A stretch of 64,000 nt of DNA from Beaufortia kweichowensis. Taxonomy: Eukaryota; Chordata; Actinopteri; Cypriniformes; Gastromyzontidae. Below are positions 1 to 10,824 of the stretch, in pieces. The notes beneath the pieces were generated by a model that did not search any database, was not told where the DNA came from, and saw only the letters and a list, made by a program, of their open reading frames with translations. Location: the NCBI GenBank assembly GCA_019155185.1, contig CM032804.1:16522721-16586720 (forward strand). Direction: 5' to 3'. A program made the translations under genes and the position numbers. Within the stretch, counting starts at the first letter, position 1. Every line of letters begins with the position of its first letter.

Positions 1-482
1 CACTGTTCATTGCTTTGGGTAAATAAACTTTTTTAAGGGGGCAGAAAGACATTATTCCTTCGTTCAAAAGCATATAAGACACCACACAGTTATACTGTTT
101 TTATTTCATTTTTATTTTAAAATCAAGGATCAGTCACACTACAATAGTGCTTACATTCAGACAACTCGGTTTTAGGATATTTCCTAACTCAAACCCGGAA
201 ATAACGTCTGGATATAGTTACATTAAAAGTATTTAGTAGTATTAAAACATTATAATTTATTAACTTAAAAAGAGAGCCGTTCCAGACGATATTTCCGAGT
301 TGAGGTGGAAAATATTGGAACGCTGCATTACAGGTTAGTGCAAGTCAGATAAGACTGAATCAAATCAGTAAAACATGTCAATAACGATAACAATCAGCAC
401 CGATCTGGACAGAAAGCAGCCAGAGATGTGCGCTGTTTTGTGCCACAGAAAGAAACATCATAACTGCTATCTTTAAACATTA
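1..482. other. AT-rich non-coding stretch
   Basis: No open frame with recognisable content, no RNA gene and no element ends were seen here. It is the flank upstream of the foldback element and of SAMD3-like gene 1. Confidence 0.4.
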
Positions 483-637
483 GGTATGTTCGACTTCATG
501 TGGATGACGCGGCCCATCACAGTACCGCGAGAGCGGTTGGAGAATTATAGAGTACTGAACACAGAGCTGTGCTCTCGCGATACTTTGATGTCTTAAGCCG
601 ATCAATCTGCGCAGTTCCACATGAAGTCGAACATACC
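483..637. repeat. Foldback/MITE-like element with perfect 22-bp inverted ends
   Basis: Positions 483-504 (starting GGTATGTTCGACTTC) are the exact reverse complement of 616-637. A second, weaker inverted match lies inside (CGCGAGAGC near 525 against GCTCTCGCG near 572). The interior has no convincing ORF. This is the form of a small non-autonomous DNA transposon. I could not define the target-site duplication, so the superfamily is open. Confidence 0.65.
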
Positions 638-767
638 CAATGTCTGAAGATGAGAGAGTGTTTCTTTCTGAGGGACCCGATTGAAGGCGATGTTGAGGAC
701 ATGGGATGGAGAGAAAAACCTTCTTGTTATATCTTCAGGAGAAGTCACAGCGTTTGTTTCACGGGGT

Positions 768-1325
768 GAGGTGGAGAATGACAGCTCGTACAGGTTTGTT
801 ATATTTAAGAGAAGATCATTGTAACCGGGTTTTTTTTAAGAGCACAAACCGGCACAAATAGAGCACAAACAAACGCTTTCTGTTTGAGATGCTTTAGGCG
901 ACATGGGGTGGAGAGTGACGTCACGGCCCTAAATACTTTTCGTTATATTCAAGGCAGGGAAAAAAATACAATGGTCATTTTAATGGCACAAACGAACAAC
1001 ACCTGTTTGGAGTGATTTAGGCGACATGGGGTGGAGAGTGACGTCACAGGTCTTAAAAACTTTATTGTTATATCTCATGAAGGAATGTAGTTACAGGGTT
1101 TGTTTTAATGGCACAAACCAGCACAAATCGAGCACAAACGAACGCCGCGGATCTGATGCGATTTGCACTACATGGGGTGGAGAGTGACGTCACGCATCCA
1201 AAGAAATAATGTTTAATATCTCCGAATCCAAAACAGCACAAATGTTCGTTTTTGCGGCACAAATCAGCACAAACACAGCACAAACAGATGGTATAGTTTT
1301 AGTTACTCTTTATTTATATGGGGTG
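768..1325. repeat. Diverged tandem array with TGACGTCA in three units
   Basis: The phrase ATGGGGTGGAGAGTGACGTCAC recurs in three units, placing the palindrome TGACGTCA at 916-923, 1039-1046 and 1185-1192 (spacing 123 and 146 bp). A degenerate copy lies near 768-785 and a partial one near 1316. The units also share GCACAAAC-type phrases. TGACGTCA is the consensus cAMP-response element bound by CREB/ATF factors; function here is inference. The array lies directly upstream of the first surviving exon of SAMD3-like gene 1. Confidence 0.7.
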
Positions 1326-1337
1326 CCAACTTCACAG

Positions 1338-3151
1338 AGGTTTATCAAACTCAGCCTAAATACCAAGCTGAAGTCTGACATTTTTGATGCTTTAGCTTCA
1401 GAAATAATAAAGTACAAGGCATACCCCTCAACTGCAGATATTGATGATGTAGCTGCTGCTTTGGTACAGAAGTTCCCTTGCCTCAAAGAAAAAGGCTCTG
1501 CGAGTGGCTACTATGGCTGGAAAATAAGTTTAAAATACAAGATGGCAAACTTCCAAACAAAATTGAGGAACATCGGATGTTCTGAGCTCAACATCAACTC
1601 ACATAAGCGAAAAGGATCAGTGGGAAGTCCTAACCAAGTGAAGAAACTGTGGAAATGTAAATTTTAGGATCACTTTAAAATCAGCTGATTCTCTTTATTT
1701 CCCCCATCCTTACACAAACTACTAAAATGATATATATTGCATTGGAAGAACATAGGAACATGGGGTGGCTCCTAGGACGTTTACCCATCATATCCCACTG
1801 AGTTGGTGACCATTTGCTCATGATTCAATCAAAGGTCAAAACTCAGGAAGGGACAACAGGCCCAAGGTGTGAACATTTCTTTATCTCTATGATAATGAAG
1901 TGGTCTCAGTAAGGGTGAGTGAGACTCCAGGATCTGAAGAGAGTCTACTACTTCCTCTCTGTCCATTGTTTCTATTGTCACCTAAATGCTTTGTTACCAT
2001 TTCAAGGGACTGCCCCTTGAAATGGCTATATATGCAATGTGTTTAGACTTCATATCAGACTTGATGACTGCAGCGCCCGTGCAGTATGCTCTGATTTGAA
2101 GACTCGCTATCTACAATAAAGACTACTGCTCAAGGAAATCCAAGTCTCCTGGTCTTCGCTGAAAAAAGTTTCCAACAAAACCTAAAAAAGCTGAGGTAAA
2201 CTATTGCCCAGATTACCCATTGGGAGAAACAAAAGAAACACTTGAACATCAAAGAACTGCACTACTCTCTGAGGTGACTAAAAGAAACAATGAGCAGGTT
2301 ATCAGGACAGAACATTTGAACATTTGCGCATTTGACAGAACATTTGCGATAAGGAGGCATGAAGTGGTCGAAGATTTGCCTTTAATTGGTGAATTTAAGA
2401 ACAGATGGCCAGCCCTCTTTAATGAGCGAGAGGTAAGTCTCTGTAATGTCAGCTATAATTACTTGGTTGTTAGATGGTTGTTGTAATTTTGAAGGATTAT
2501 TCACGTTTATTTGGTTGGTTCATTAGTGGTAATGTTGATTTGTTCTTTTAAAACTGTATTAGGTGTCTGTGGAATTCAGTAGGATTACAATGATCCCTTT
2601 GTTGTCCAAATTCATGAGTCAGCTTGATCATTTCTCAGCTCAGCTCATCAGTGTTTTCAGAAAGAAAGGAGGAGCAGCAGGACAGAAGATCAACAACATC
2701 CTGTCAGTTGTTGTCCTGATCATTTTAAATCTGGCAATATTACTTTCTCTTTCAGTTATTATGCACTCAGCCTCATGTTATGAAACCATGTTTTTTATCT
2801 CAATTAAAACACTAAAGGTAACCTGGATTTTATGTAATTACATATTTTTGTATTTGAATTTTTTAGGATGTTGAACATGATGAAGCCCAAACCTCGATGC
2901 GCAACACAACACATGCCACAGACCCTTACCAAGATGTTGGCATCATCGTTGAAGGCATCAAAATACTTGAAAACCTAAACAATGTTGACAGTGCGTGTTC
3001 TATGATGCTTGGTCTAATTTATGCATTAAACTTGGCCTACCCGCAAGACTTGAGATACACATTTGAAACATTTCAAAAGCTTTTTATGGAGCTAGATGCC
3101 AACAAGCTGTCAAACAAGGTCCATGTCCTGAAAAATAAACTTCCTTGGTAA
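1338..3151 (+). pseudogene. SAMD3-like family gene 1, disrupted
   Basis: This is a relic of the large fish family annotated as sterile alpha motif domain-containing protein 3-like. Its cellular role is not known to me. Coding pieces line up with gene 2 at 39.0-35.2 kb. Exon A runs 1338-2432 (acceptor ..TTCACAG, donor GAG/GTAAGT), with conserved YGW, KYKMANF and RWPALF motifs, and is split by a solo LTR at 1648-2177. Exon B starts at 2563 and carries KKGGAAGQKI. The last exon runs 2867-3151 and carries MLGLIYALNLAYP, ending in TAA. The N-terminal PB1-like exon is absent, the exon matching gene 2's RREAVIRSL exon is not found, and the donor expected after exon B (near 2706) is not GT. An AATAAA follows at 3297. 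Removing the LTR would restore the frame, so that insertion is one lesion among several. I judge it a pseudogene. Confidence 0.75.
1648..2177 (+). mobile_element. Solo LTR (ERV-like) inside SAMD3-like exon
   Basis: A 530-bp block begins TGTGGAAA and ends TTTCCAACA. It is flanked by the 4-bp duplication AAAC (1644-1647 and 2178-2181). It contains a TATA-like CTATATATG near 2025 and an AATAAA near 2113, in the order expected for U3-R-U5. No internal retroviral sequence remains, which is the usual result of LTR-LTR recombination. The host reading frame is continuous across the duplication once the LTR is ignored. Confidence 0.85.
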
Positions 3152-3296
3152 GTACTAACTTGAGGTAAGGTTCAAGAGGTGGTACTTATGTTTCCTCACT
3201 TATGTTTCCACAATGATGTTACACTGTTGGCTTGTTACAGTACATTTGTTCCAGGAATGACCATGTTACACTTTTTTCAGTATTGATCTCGTTTTA

Positions 3297-3302
3297 AATA
3301 AA
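3297..3302 (+). terminator. Candidate poly(A) signal of SAMD3-like gene 1
   Basis: AATAAA lies 146 bp after the stop codon of the last exon of gene 1, followed by a T-rich stretch. Confidence 0.4.
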
Positions 3303-3945
3303 TGCTTTATTTTTTCCCAATTTAAAGGAGGCACAGACTACAAGAGAGACTTTTCACCCACTTAATTTATAGGCAATTATTGTATTTTTTGTATTTTACA
3401 TTGTGCTTTTAATAATAAGAAAACAGAAAGCAGTTTTAAAGATACAGATTTTGAACAAATAATTTTTGTTGGACATTTGTAAAAGGTATGTTCTTAAATG
3501 CATTAAGTGTATTTACAGTGTATTTGTTTTACTTAAAATAGTAAGAGAAAACAGTGAGACAGTGTTTACTGAGTTTTGCACAAGATTTTGCACATATTAT
3601 TCTTGTTAAAAATGTGTAGAATTAAAACCTACAGTATATTTGTTTACGTTGCAATAGGAAAAAACGGTGAGACAGTGTTCACACTGTACAGATGTTATAC
3701 AAATCTGTTAAAAAATTTGAATGTAAAAATATATATAATTCAGTTTAACTTAATTGAGTTAGTAGTTTAAAATAAAAACAAGATTGTTAATCTGATTCAA
3801 CTAAACAAGACTGCAGGAACTTTATATAAAAAACGTAAGTTTACTGAAATAGGTAATGTTACTTAAATTCAAAATCACACAGTTACGTGGAACCTGTTCA
3901 CATAAAAAAGTTAATTAAATCCAACATATCATTTTTTTGGAGTGC
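3303..3945. other. AT-rich spacer
   Basis: No gene or element is recognised. Short ORFs here are low-complexity and lack family motifs. GAGACAGTGTT-type phrases recur near 3557 and 3669, which suggests weak internal repetition. Confidence 0.35.
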
Positions 3946-4497
3946 AGGTGGAAGGCACTCCGTAAACTCGCTGACCTTTAAGAATGAAACGTCGGCGGCA
4001 ATCCATACAAGGCTTTTATGATTAATGTAAGGAATATTATTCCACGACAGGCTTTTATGCGTGTATGCTCATCCCTAACTTCGTTCGTTCTCTTGTTTAT
4101 TCGTTTACAGAATAATTGTATCGTTCATGTATTCCACCAGCAATGTCATCAGTCAGCAATGCGCAATGGATTTCATCGACGGTGAGTGTCTTGGTGTTTT
4201 AAATGCATGTACTTCATATTATTCGATATGGAATAGGTGTACTTTTCCATATTATGAACGCTGCATTTGTTAAATGAAATGTTTCATAAAGCGCTGGAAC
4301 ACTTGCAGACAACAAAACGCCTTTAATTTGCTGATATTGTGTGAGAGCAATGAAATTTAAACGCTGTCTCCAGCGTCAACAGGTGGAAGGCACTCCGTGA
4401 GCTCGCTGACCTTTAAGAATGAAACGTTGGCGGCAATCCACAGAAAATAACGGCAATCCATGCAAGGCTTTTATGATTAATATAAGGAATATTATTC
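3946..4497 (+). repeat. Tandem duplication, unit 1 and start of unit 2
   Basis: The block from 3946 (AGGTGGAAGGCACTCC) recurs from 4381, an offset of 435 bp. Unit 1 continues through an exon-like segment (ATG near 4143, reading MSSVSNAQWIS, followed by GGTGAGTG). Unit 2 is broken at about 4497 by an L2-like LINE and resumes at about 7056 with the same CACGACAG..TTTTATGCG sequence. The function of the exon-like segment is unknown. Confidence 0.75.
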
Positions 4498-7055
4498 AAT
4501 TCAATTCAATTTTATTTGTATAGCGCTTTTCACAAAGGACATTGTATCAAAGCAGCTTTACATGTAATAACAGATAGCAGTCAGTGGTCAGGGATTCAAA
4601 AAAACTCTTTAAGAGAGAAAAAAAACCCTGACATGACGTGTTATAGTTGCAATCCGTAGCATGTGCAATCCGTAATAAAGGACACAATTTGCCATTGATC
4701 GCATCTATAACTCGCTATGCAGTTTACAGGATACAGAGACATACATTGTAGGATACAGAAATTACTTTAGAGAGTGAATAAAATGTTATATGTGAAGTGT
4801 GATGTAGTAGATTTGATTGTAATTTAACAGGTGCAGGAGGTTGTCCTGGGTGGTCGTCATTTAGCAGCACCATGATGGACATCAGGTGGGGCAGTGTTGT
4901 GCCAGCTGGAACTCATTCCTCGGGATACCTCGGAGAAAGGGAGAGGGGGATAGAGAGAGAGAGAGAGAGAGGGACAGAACAGAGTAGCATTAGCGTAGCA
5001 GCCGTTCCTATGTAGATGTAGGCAGTTATATGTGATAACACATGCAGTATGTAGTATGTGTGTGTGCCCGGTTCTAGTTGAGTTAACTATTGCGGCCTTA
5101 GAGAGTTGGATCTGAGATTATGTGAATGCGAGGCTAAAGAGATAAGTCTTTAATTTAATTTTAAACAGTTCGAGTGTGTCTGAGTCCCGGACTTTACTGG
5201 GAAGGTCATTCCATAGTTTTGGTGCTAAGTAGGAGAAGGATCTTCCACCTTTAGATTTTTTTGATATTCTTGGAACTATTAACAGCCCGCCATTTTGTGA
5301 ACGCAATGTCCGTGATGGATTGTATGCTGATAGTAGTTCATGGAGGTATAACGGTGCTAAGCCATTTAGGGCTTTGTATGTAATTAACAGAATTTTAAAA
5401 TGTATGCGATACTTTACAGGTAGCCAGTGCAGTGTTGCTAGGAGTGGACTTATGTGGTCATACTTTTTTGATCTAGTGAGAACTCTAGCAGCTGCATTTT
5501 GAACCAGCTGAAGCTTATTTATTTGCTTTGCATGACACCCCCCCAGTAATGAATTACAGTAGTCAATTCTGGAGGTCATAAATGCGTGGATTAGCTTCTC
5601 TATATCTGAGACAGACAGCATGTGTCGCATCTTTGAAATATTTCTAAGGTGAAAAAATGCAGTTCGGCATACATTGGAAATGTGACCATCGAAAGACAGG
5701 TTCTTATCTAGAATCACACCTAGGTTCTTGACTGCGGAAGAAGGGACAATGGTGCAGCCTTCTATAGAGATGTTGTGGACTATCGTGTCGTGATTGGAGC
5801 TATTGGGTTCAATAATCAGAACCTCTGTTTTGTTGGAGTTAAGTAGAAGGAAGTTGTTTGCCATCCATATTCTAATATCGTTGATACAGTCTATTAGCTT
5901 TGAAAAACAGTGGGTTTTGTCAGGTTCTGAGGAAATATAAAGCTGGGTATCGTCAGCGTAACAGTGGAAGTTGATGTCATGTTTCTTAATAATATCTCCG
6001 AGGGGAAGCATATATAGTGCGAAGACAATGGGACCAAGAACTGATCCCTGTGGTACGCCGTGTTTTACCTGAGAGTAATAAGATTTTTCCTCGTTAGCAT
6101 AGACAAAGTGGTAGCGATCAGTTAAATAAGATTTGAACCAGGCTAAGGCTTGACCATTTATGCCAACAAGGTTTTCCAGTCTATCGAGTAAGACTGTATG
6201 ATCTATTGTATCAAAAGCTGCACTGAGGTCGAGTAATATAAGAATAGATGTTTCACCGCGATCTGATGCTAGAAGGAGGTCATTTGTCACTCTGAGCATG
6301 GCTGTTTCTGTGCTGTGATGGGGCCTGAATCCTGATTGAAATTTTTCATAGATGCTATTTTTCGCTAGGAATGTCTGTAGTTGTTTAGACACAACCTTTT
6401 CCAGTATTTTTGATAAGAAAGGGAGATTAGAGATTGGTCTAAAGTTGGATAGGTCTCCTGGTCGAGATTAGGTTTTTAATGAGAGGCCTAATAACTGCCA
6501 TTTTAAAGGCTGCTGGAACATAGCCTAATTCTAAGGATGAATTAATAATATTGAGCACTGGTTCCGAAACTGCAGGAAAAACTTCTTTTAGTAGTTTTGT
6601 GGGAATGGGATCTAATATACAGGATGATGATTTTGATGAGTTTATTATTTTTTTGAGTTCATCCATTTTAATAGCATTGAATGATTCTAGTTGTACTATT
6701 GGCATGATGCGGGACGGGATACTATGGGATATAGAGGTGGCTGGCTGTGTAGATGCAATATTGTCCCTAATCTGCTCGATTTTATTATCAAAAAATTTCA
6801 TAAAGGTGTTACTATCGTGCTGTAGTTTAGCATCTTTTTCTGTAAATGAGTTGTTTTTAGTCAGTTTTGCGACTGTATTAAAAAGAAATCGCAGGTTATT
6901 TTGATTTTCTGTGATCAACTTGCTGAAATAGGACGATTTGGTGGTTTTTAGAGCCTTTTTGTACTTGTTGGTACTCTCTTTCCATGCATCGCGCCATACT
7001 TCTAGGTTCGTAGTCCTCCATCTACGTTCCATTTCCTACGTTCCGTTCCATTTCC
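4498..7055 (-). mobile_element. L2/CR1-like LINE, 5'-truncated (copy 1)
   Basis: A non-LTR retrotransposon in minus orientation. Its 3' tail is the repeat (ATTCA)n at 4496-4510, next to the tail phrase TTTGTATAGCGCTTTTCAC, which is also found at 56.2 kb and, inverted, at 43.0 kb. It keeps the reverse transcriptase half of ORF2 but lacks the endonuclease. A (GA)n microsatellite at about 4950-4975 lies in the 3' UTR. It inserted into unit 2 of the local duplication, at a site like GGAATATTATTCC. Confidence 0.85.
5118..7032 (-). pseudogene. LINE reverse transcriptase (ORF2 C-terminal part)
   Basis: Two frames carry the protein. Positions 7032-6439 hold the linker and early RT, with LDPIPTKLLKE. 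Positions 6392-5118 are a 424-residue open frame with FQSGFRPHHSTE, LDLSAAFDTIDH, GVPQGSVLGP and the catalytic CYADDTQLY. The two are out of frame around 6440-6470, where the usual NYRPISNL block is disturbed. In this family ORF2 encodes an APE endonuclease plus RT for target-primed reverse transcription; the endonuclease is missing here by 5' truncation. The element is not active as it stands. Confidence 0.85.
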
Positions 7056-7380
7056 ATATTCCACGACAGCCTTTTATGCGTGTATGCTCATCCCTAACTT
7101 CGTTCGTTCTCTTGTTTATTCGTTTACCGACTAATTGTATTGTTCATGTATTCCACCCGCAATGTCATCAGTCAGCCATGCGCAATGGATTGCATCGACA
7201 GTGAGTGCAAAAATAGGTTGTGGCAGAGACAAGCTGAACTGGGGAGAAGTGGAAGAGATTTTGCTAAAAGAATTTCGGGGCTCCGGAATAACAATAACTG
7301 TTATAACTGTATATGAAGTGCCATAAATGATAATCTGTTCACAGGAGAAGGACAGACGAGACATCATCGAGAGACATTGA
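7056..7380 (+). repeat. Continuation of duplicated unit 2 with exon-like ORF
   Basis: Positions 7056-7206 match 4035-4186 (CATGTATTCCACC, CAATGTCATCAGTCAGC). An ORF from 7162 reads MSSVSHAQWIAST and continues about 40 residues to a stop near 7325; the unit 1 copy has GGTGAGTG at the matching point. I do not recognise the product. It could be a 5' exon of a lost gene or part of a mobile element. Confidence 0.5.
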
Positions 7381-7731
7381 ACTGATGGGTGAATGAGTCA
7401 ATGATAACATTCTTACTGTTTTTTGTTGTGTTTTTACTATTTTGCTTTACAGGTACAGGGGTTTTACAGTTAACAATTGTCTTACAAAAGTTTCTTTTAA
7501 TGATTTAAGAATTTGAGTGTCTTTTCAATAAGTTTTATACTGACAAGATTTCAAGGTTTTATATTTCACTTTCATATTACAGCAAAAGTGTTTAATTTCA
7601 TGTTTTAAGATTTTTTTTGTGGGTTTTTTTAATTTAACATAATAACTTTGACTAAGTATAAATAGAGTTTCATTTAGCATTACTTTTGAACCGAAAAAAC
7701 AATATAAAATAACAGAAACCATACTATAAAA
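7381..7731. other. AT-rich stretch before the env remnant
   Basis: No motif supports a gene. Its position between the duplicated block and env suggests old retroviral or flanking sequence. Confidence 0.3.
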
Positions 7732-8335
7732 ATGAAGCTTTGGGAAAACTGGAAATTGTTGGGAGTGTTAGGAGTAATATTATTTATAATAGTGGGAATA
7801 ATATTGGGCATAGAGCAGCATGAACAAAACAAGAGCAACAAGAGCAAGGTGACAGAGCACTTAAGAGCAAAAAGGGCAGTAAAAGAGAAAACCAAAAGAT
7901 CAGTGTCTTCAAAGATATGGGGGTATTGAATTGAACTATGAAAAAGGGTCGACTATGTCATTCACTTTTGATCTATGTAGTGTAATTAATTGTGGGGGAC
8001 GAAATAGTTTTTACAGAGGTTATGATATCTAAAACAATGCAGGAACATTCTGGGGTAAGAAATCCACTGGACGAATGGATGGTCAATCATTTTGGTAAAT
8101 GGAAAGCTCTAGTAATGTCTGTAATAATGTCTATTGATACTTTCATGGGAATATTGATGACATGTGGATGCTGTTGTATATCTTGTATTAGATCTGTTTG
8201 TAACAGGTTGATAGTTGCCGCTGTGGAGGGGAAAACAGCCCCCTCCCTGTCAAATGCCACTGTTGGGGCTTGGTGAAGGTGACAGTGATGAGGACGAGGA
8301 CATGGAGGACGAAGTTTAGTCGATCTCCTGTTTCA
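7732..8335 (+). pseudogene. env: ERV envelope gene remnant with large internal deletion
   Basis: An old retroviral envelope copy. From 7732 the frame encodes a short cytoplasmic start, one hydrophobic segment (LGVILFIIVGIILGI) and a basic cleavage-like RAKRA. A segment with the cysteine pattern LCSVINCGG follows to a stop near 8031. From 8038 the frame resumes as the C-terminal anchor region, with a second hydrophobic segment and the cluster CGCCCISC. The acidic tail (DSDEDEDMEDE, ending near 8320) is in another frame. Most of the surface subunit, the fusion region and the ectodomain core are absent. With the deletion, stop and frameshift it cannot make a functional glycoprotein. A purine tract and LTR follow directly, as expected for the 3' end of a provirus. 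Confidence 0.75.
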
Positions 8336-8355
8336 GGAGATCGAAAGGGGGATTA

Positions 8356-9044
8356 AAGGGAAATTGTATTCATCATGTTTTAACTTTCTTTTACAGAGTT
8401 CAACATTAATCATTATCTACTCTGATATATTCTTGTGTCTTTAATAACCATTATTTACTCTCATATATTCTGGTGTTGATATTAATCATTATAATAACAT
8501 TAATCAGTAGAACAATATTAATCACTATTCGCTCTTATATATTCATAGTCTTGTGTGCTTGTATGATATGCTTGCCAGTGGAAATTTACCAAGGAGAGAG
8601 AAGGACCGGTATAACCATATATGAAATGAGCTATCTTAGGTCGAAGTGCCCTAAGCACTCCAAGTATGTGTCTTAACCCTGAATTTGTGCAGACCAAGAT
8701 CTATCTTTGCAGACTAAGCAGAAGATAACAATGACCAAATATGAGAAGATGCCTACCGGAAGGGTGGAGAGGTGCCACCTGCTAACCTTGGGAAGAGGAG
8801 ACCATAAAAATTCGATTTTGAGGGATAGACGGGGTTCTTTCTGTCGTATTGCTCGATGGGGGAACTCCTTTGATTGTGTAAATGATAGGGACAGATTGAA
8901 CCCAGAGCTCTGCATATTTTCTTCAAGTGTGATATTCTTCAATATACTTTTGATTGTTAAAATAAATCCTTTTAAAGATATTTTTGAGTCCTCCTTCCTG
9001 AATAAACGAGCACGCGGACTTGAAGGATTAAGTGCCAAGTCCAA
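8356..9044 (+). mobile_element. ERV LTR downstream of env (LTR A)
   Basis: A polypurine tract (AAAGGGGGAT, 8346-8355) precedes an LTR-like block that starts TAAAGGG..TTGTATTC, probably a mutated TGAAAG. It carries AATAAA signals near 8960 and 9001 and ends ..AAGTCCAACA. Just beyond, near 9048, TTGGGGTCCTC resembles a primer-binding site. The boundaries rest on these signals and on similarity of the start to the LTR at 21637. Confidence 0.55.
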
Positions 9045-9098
9045 CAATGTTGGGGTCCTCTAATGGGATCATAGCTATAAACACCAAACTGCCAAGTT

Positions 9099-10069
9099 AT
9101 TTCCTAAATAATGATGCACAGTACATAGTCATGGCGTGCATCATACTCAATTTACAATAAGTTAATGTGTTCGGTGCAAACAGGACATAAACCGTACCTG
9201 TGTAAATCATTTGTCACAAAGAAGGACAAAGAAATTTCTCCCACGCAACCACCGTCCTTTTGCCATTGGTCAAAAGACCTGACAGGGGCGTGACAGCTGT
9301 GCCTTTAAGACCACCATGCATCGGACAACTTTTTGCTCAGAAACTTGGAATCTCTCCAAAACTTCGTGGGACCTGCCCTTTCTTCAGGACAGACTTTCCG
9401 GCAAACGTTACTTCGGCAGATTGCGACACTTGTCGCGAGACTTCGCTTTTCGCTCACCGGGACATTCTCTCTCTCTGCTGGATTCTTGCCAACGAAACTA
9501 ACCAATGCAAGTGTCCTATCTTTCACCATTCAACTGCGCTAAGAATTGCTTTGCCAAAGGGTGAACTTTGTAGAGAAAACCCGGTGGTTGTGTCCTGCTG
9601 ATTTAATATGCCATTCTTTACTCTTTACTCTAATTTTTCTATGCTTTATCTTGTATGAATGTGAATGTGTATGTGTTTTGTGTTAGTTAGTCTATGTTGT
9701 GTTTAATAGCTTAGTCAATAAATATTCATTTGTATTCACTCATGATTGTCTCTGCTTAATGCTCATAACACATCCCTTAAACTGTGCGATACTGTTACCG
9801 GCTCTGTAGTATTGCTGTATTGGGCACGGACCGTTATTCATCAAGGCCAGAAGAATAACGCGTTCATTAAAGTTAAAGTTAACACAATTGGTTGAACACC
9901 CAGCGAGTGTTCTAGAGGCCACCGTTGTTACTTTTACCGTACCCGGGTAATGCTACGAAATACATAAAGTTACTAATCTTGTCTGTAGGTATTTCCATTT
10001 GAGTCACAAATAATTATTCCCTGAAACAGCTCAGTGTTTAAATAACACCGTCCTAGTTTCCCTACACTT
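9099..10069 (+). mobile_element. ERV LTR B, plus-strand copy
   Basis: This block is matched in inverted orientation by 51465-52378, which fixes its extent: both copies diverge at the same points (ATTTCCTAAATAATGATGC and AACACCGTC..TAGTTTC). It holds a promoter-like region with GCGTGACAG, an AATAAATATTC near 9717, and an end near CCCTACA. In this copy it is followed by a leader with tandem repeats and a gag start, so it behaves as a 5' LTR. Confidence 0.65.
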
Positions 10070-10215
10070 GGTCCTTTCTCTGGAGTTTGTAGAAATCAAA
10101 GAAACAATTTGGTCCTTTCATTTAGAGATTGTAGAAGCAGAGGCTTGGTCCTTTCTCTAAGTGTCTGTAGAGATTGTTAAAGAAAAATTTGGTCCATTCA
10201 TCCAAAGACTGTAGA
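10070..10215 (+). repeat. Leader tandem repeats TTGGTCCTTTCTC
   Basis: The phrase TTGGTCCTTTC or a close variant recurs about four times (near 10071, 10109, 10144 and 10188). Each is followed by an A/G-rich stretch ending TGTAGA, with a period of about 35-45 bp. The array lies immediately after LTR B, where a retroviral leader would be. Confidence 0.6.
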
Positions 10216-10658
10216 AGCCACAGAAATAAGAAATAGTTTGGGACTGATATTGCTGCAAGAATTTGGAATTCTTGACTGGGTGTTAATCAGTAGCCACTAT
10301 GTAGTTGGGTAAAATGACAAATTAGAATTTAAGCAATTGAGCCTTCTGAACTCGGATTCAGAAAGAATTTAACTTGAGTCTAATGTAAAGTTTTATTAGT
10401 GTGCAAATAAGTACATTTGGTTTACTGTTCCTCTTGCTTTCTTAACGGTAGAGCTAAGAACCAAAAAAATTGTTCGTGCAGGGTAATTATGTGCTGAATA
10501 ATTATCAAGACTACATTTTGGAGATGTGTTTTTAAGTTGATTTACAATTGGTCAGTCTAAAAGATAACTGTGTGTCTCCATTTGAATAAACACCTTTAAC
10601 GGCTTTAACACCTTTTGTTCTGCTTCCACTTCTTTGAGGACATGTCTCCTGTATTGCC
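10216..10658 (+). other. ERV B leader region
   Basis: This lies between the leader repeats and the gag start. No ORF has retroviral motifs. An AATAAA is present near 10585. The annotation rests on position only. Confidence 0.35.
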
Positions 10659-10814
10659 ATGGCTGGGTGTTTGAGAAATTGCGTATCTAACCTGAGGCCA
10701 ACAACAGAAAGGCATGGAACAGAACCACCAAATGTAACCGTTGATCAGATGATGGTTGTTAAAGATATAATCAAGAAAATATATTATCCTTTATTCTGTC
10801 TTTATAAATCTTAA
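10659..10814 (+). pseudogene. gag: N-terminal fragment of ERV B gag
   Basis: The ATG at 10659 opens a 51-residue frame beginning MAGCLRNCV, with a glycine near the N terminus as in matrix proteins, and TVDQMMVVKDIIKK further on. It ends at a TAA where the sequence changes to another LTR-like block. Its place behind LTR B and its leader supports a gag start. Everything downstream of the first 50 residues is lost. Confidence 0.4.
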
Positions 10815-10824
10815 GAGTTGCAAG

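Noticed and set aside
8673..9063. Overlapping ORFs of about 120 aa on both strands in LTR A
   Set aside because: They lie inside an LTR with poly(A) signals, and show no protein motifs and no conserved start.
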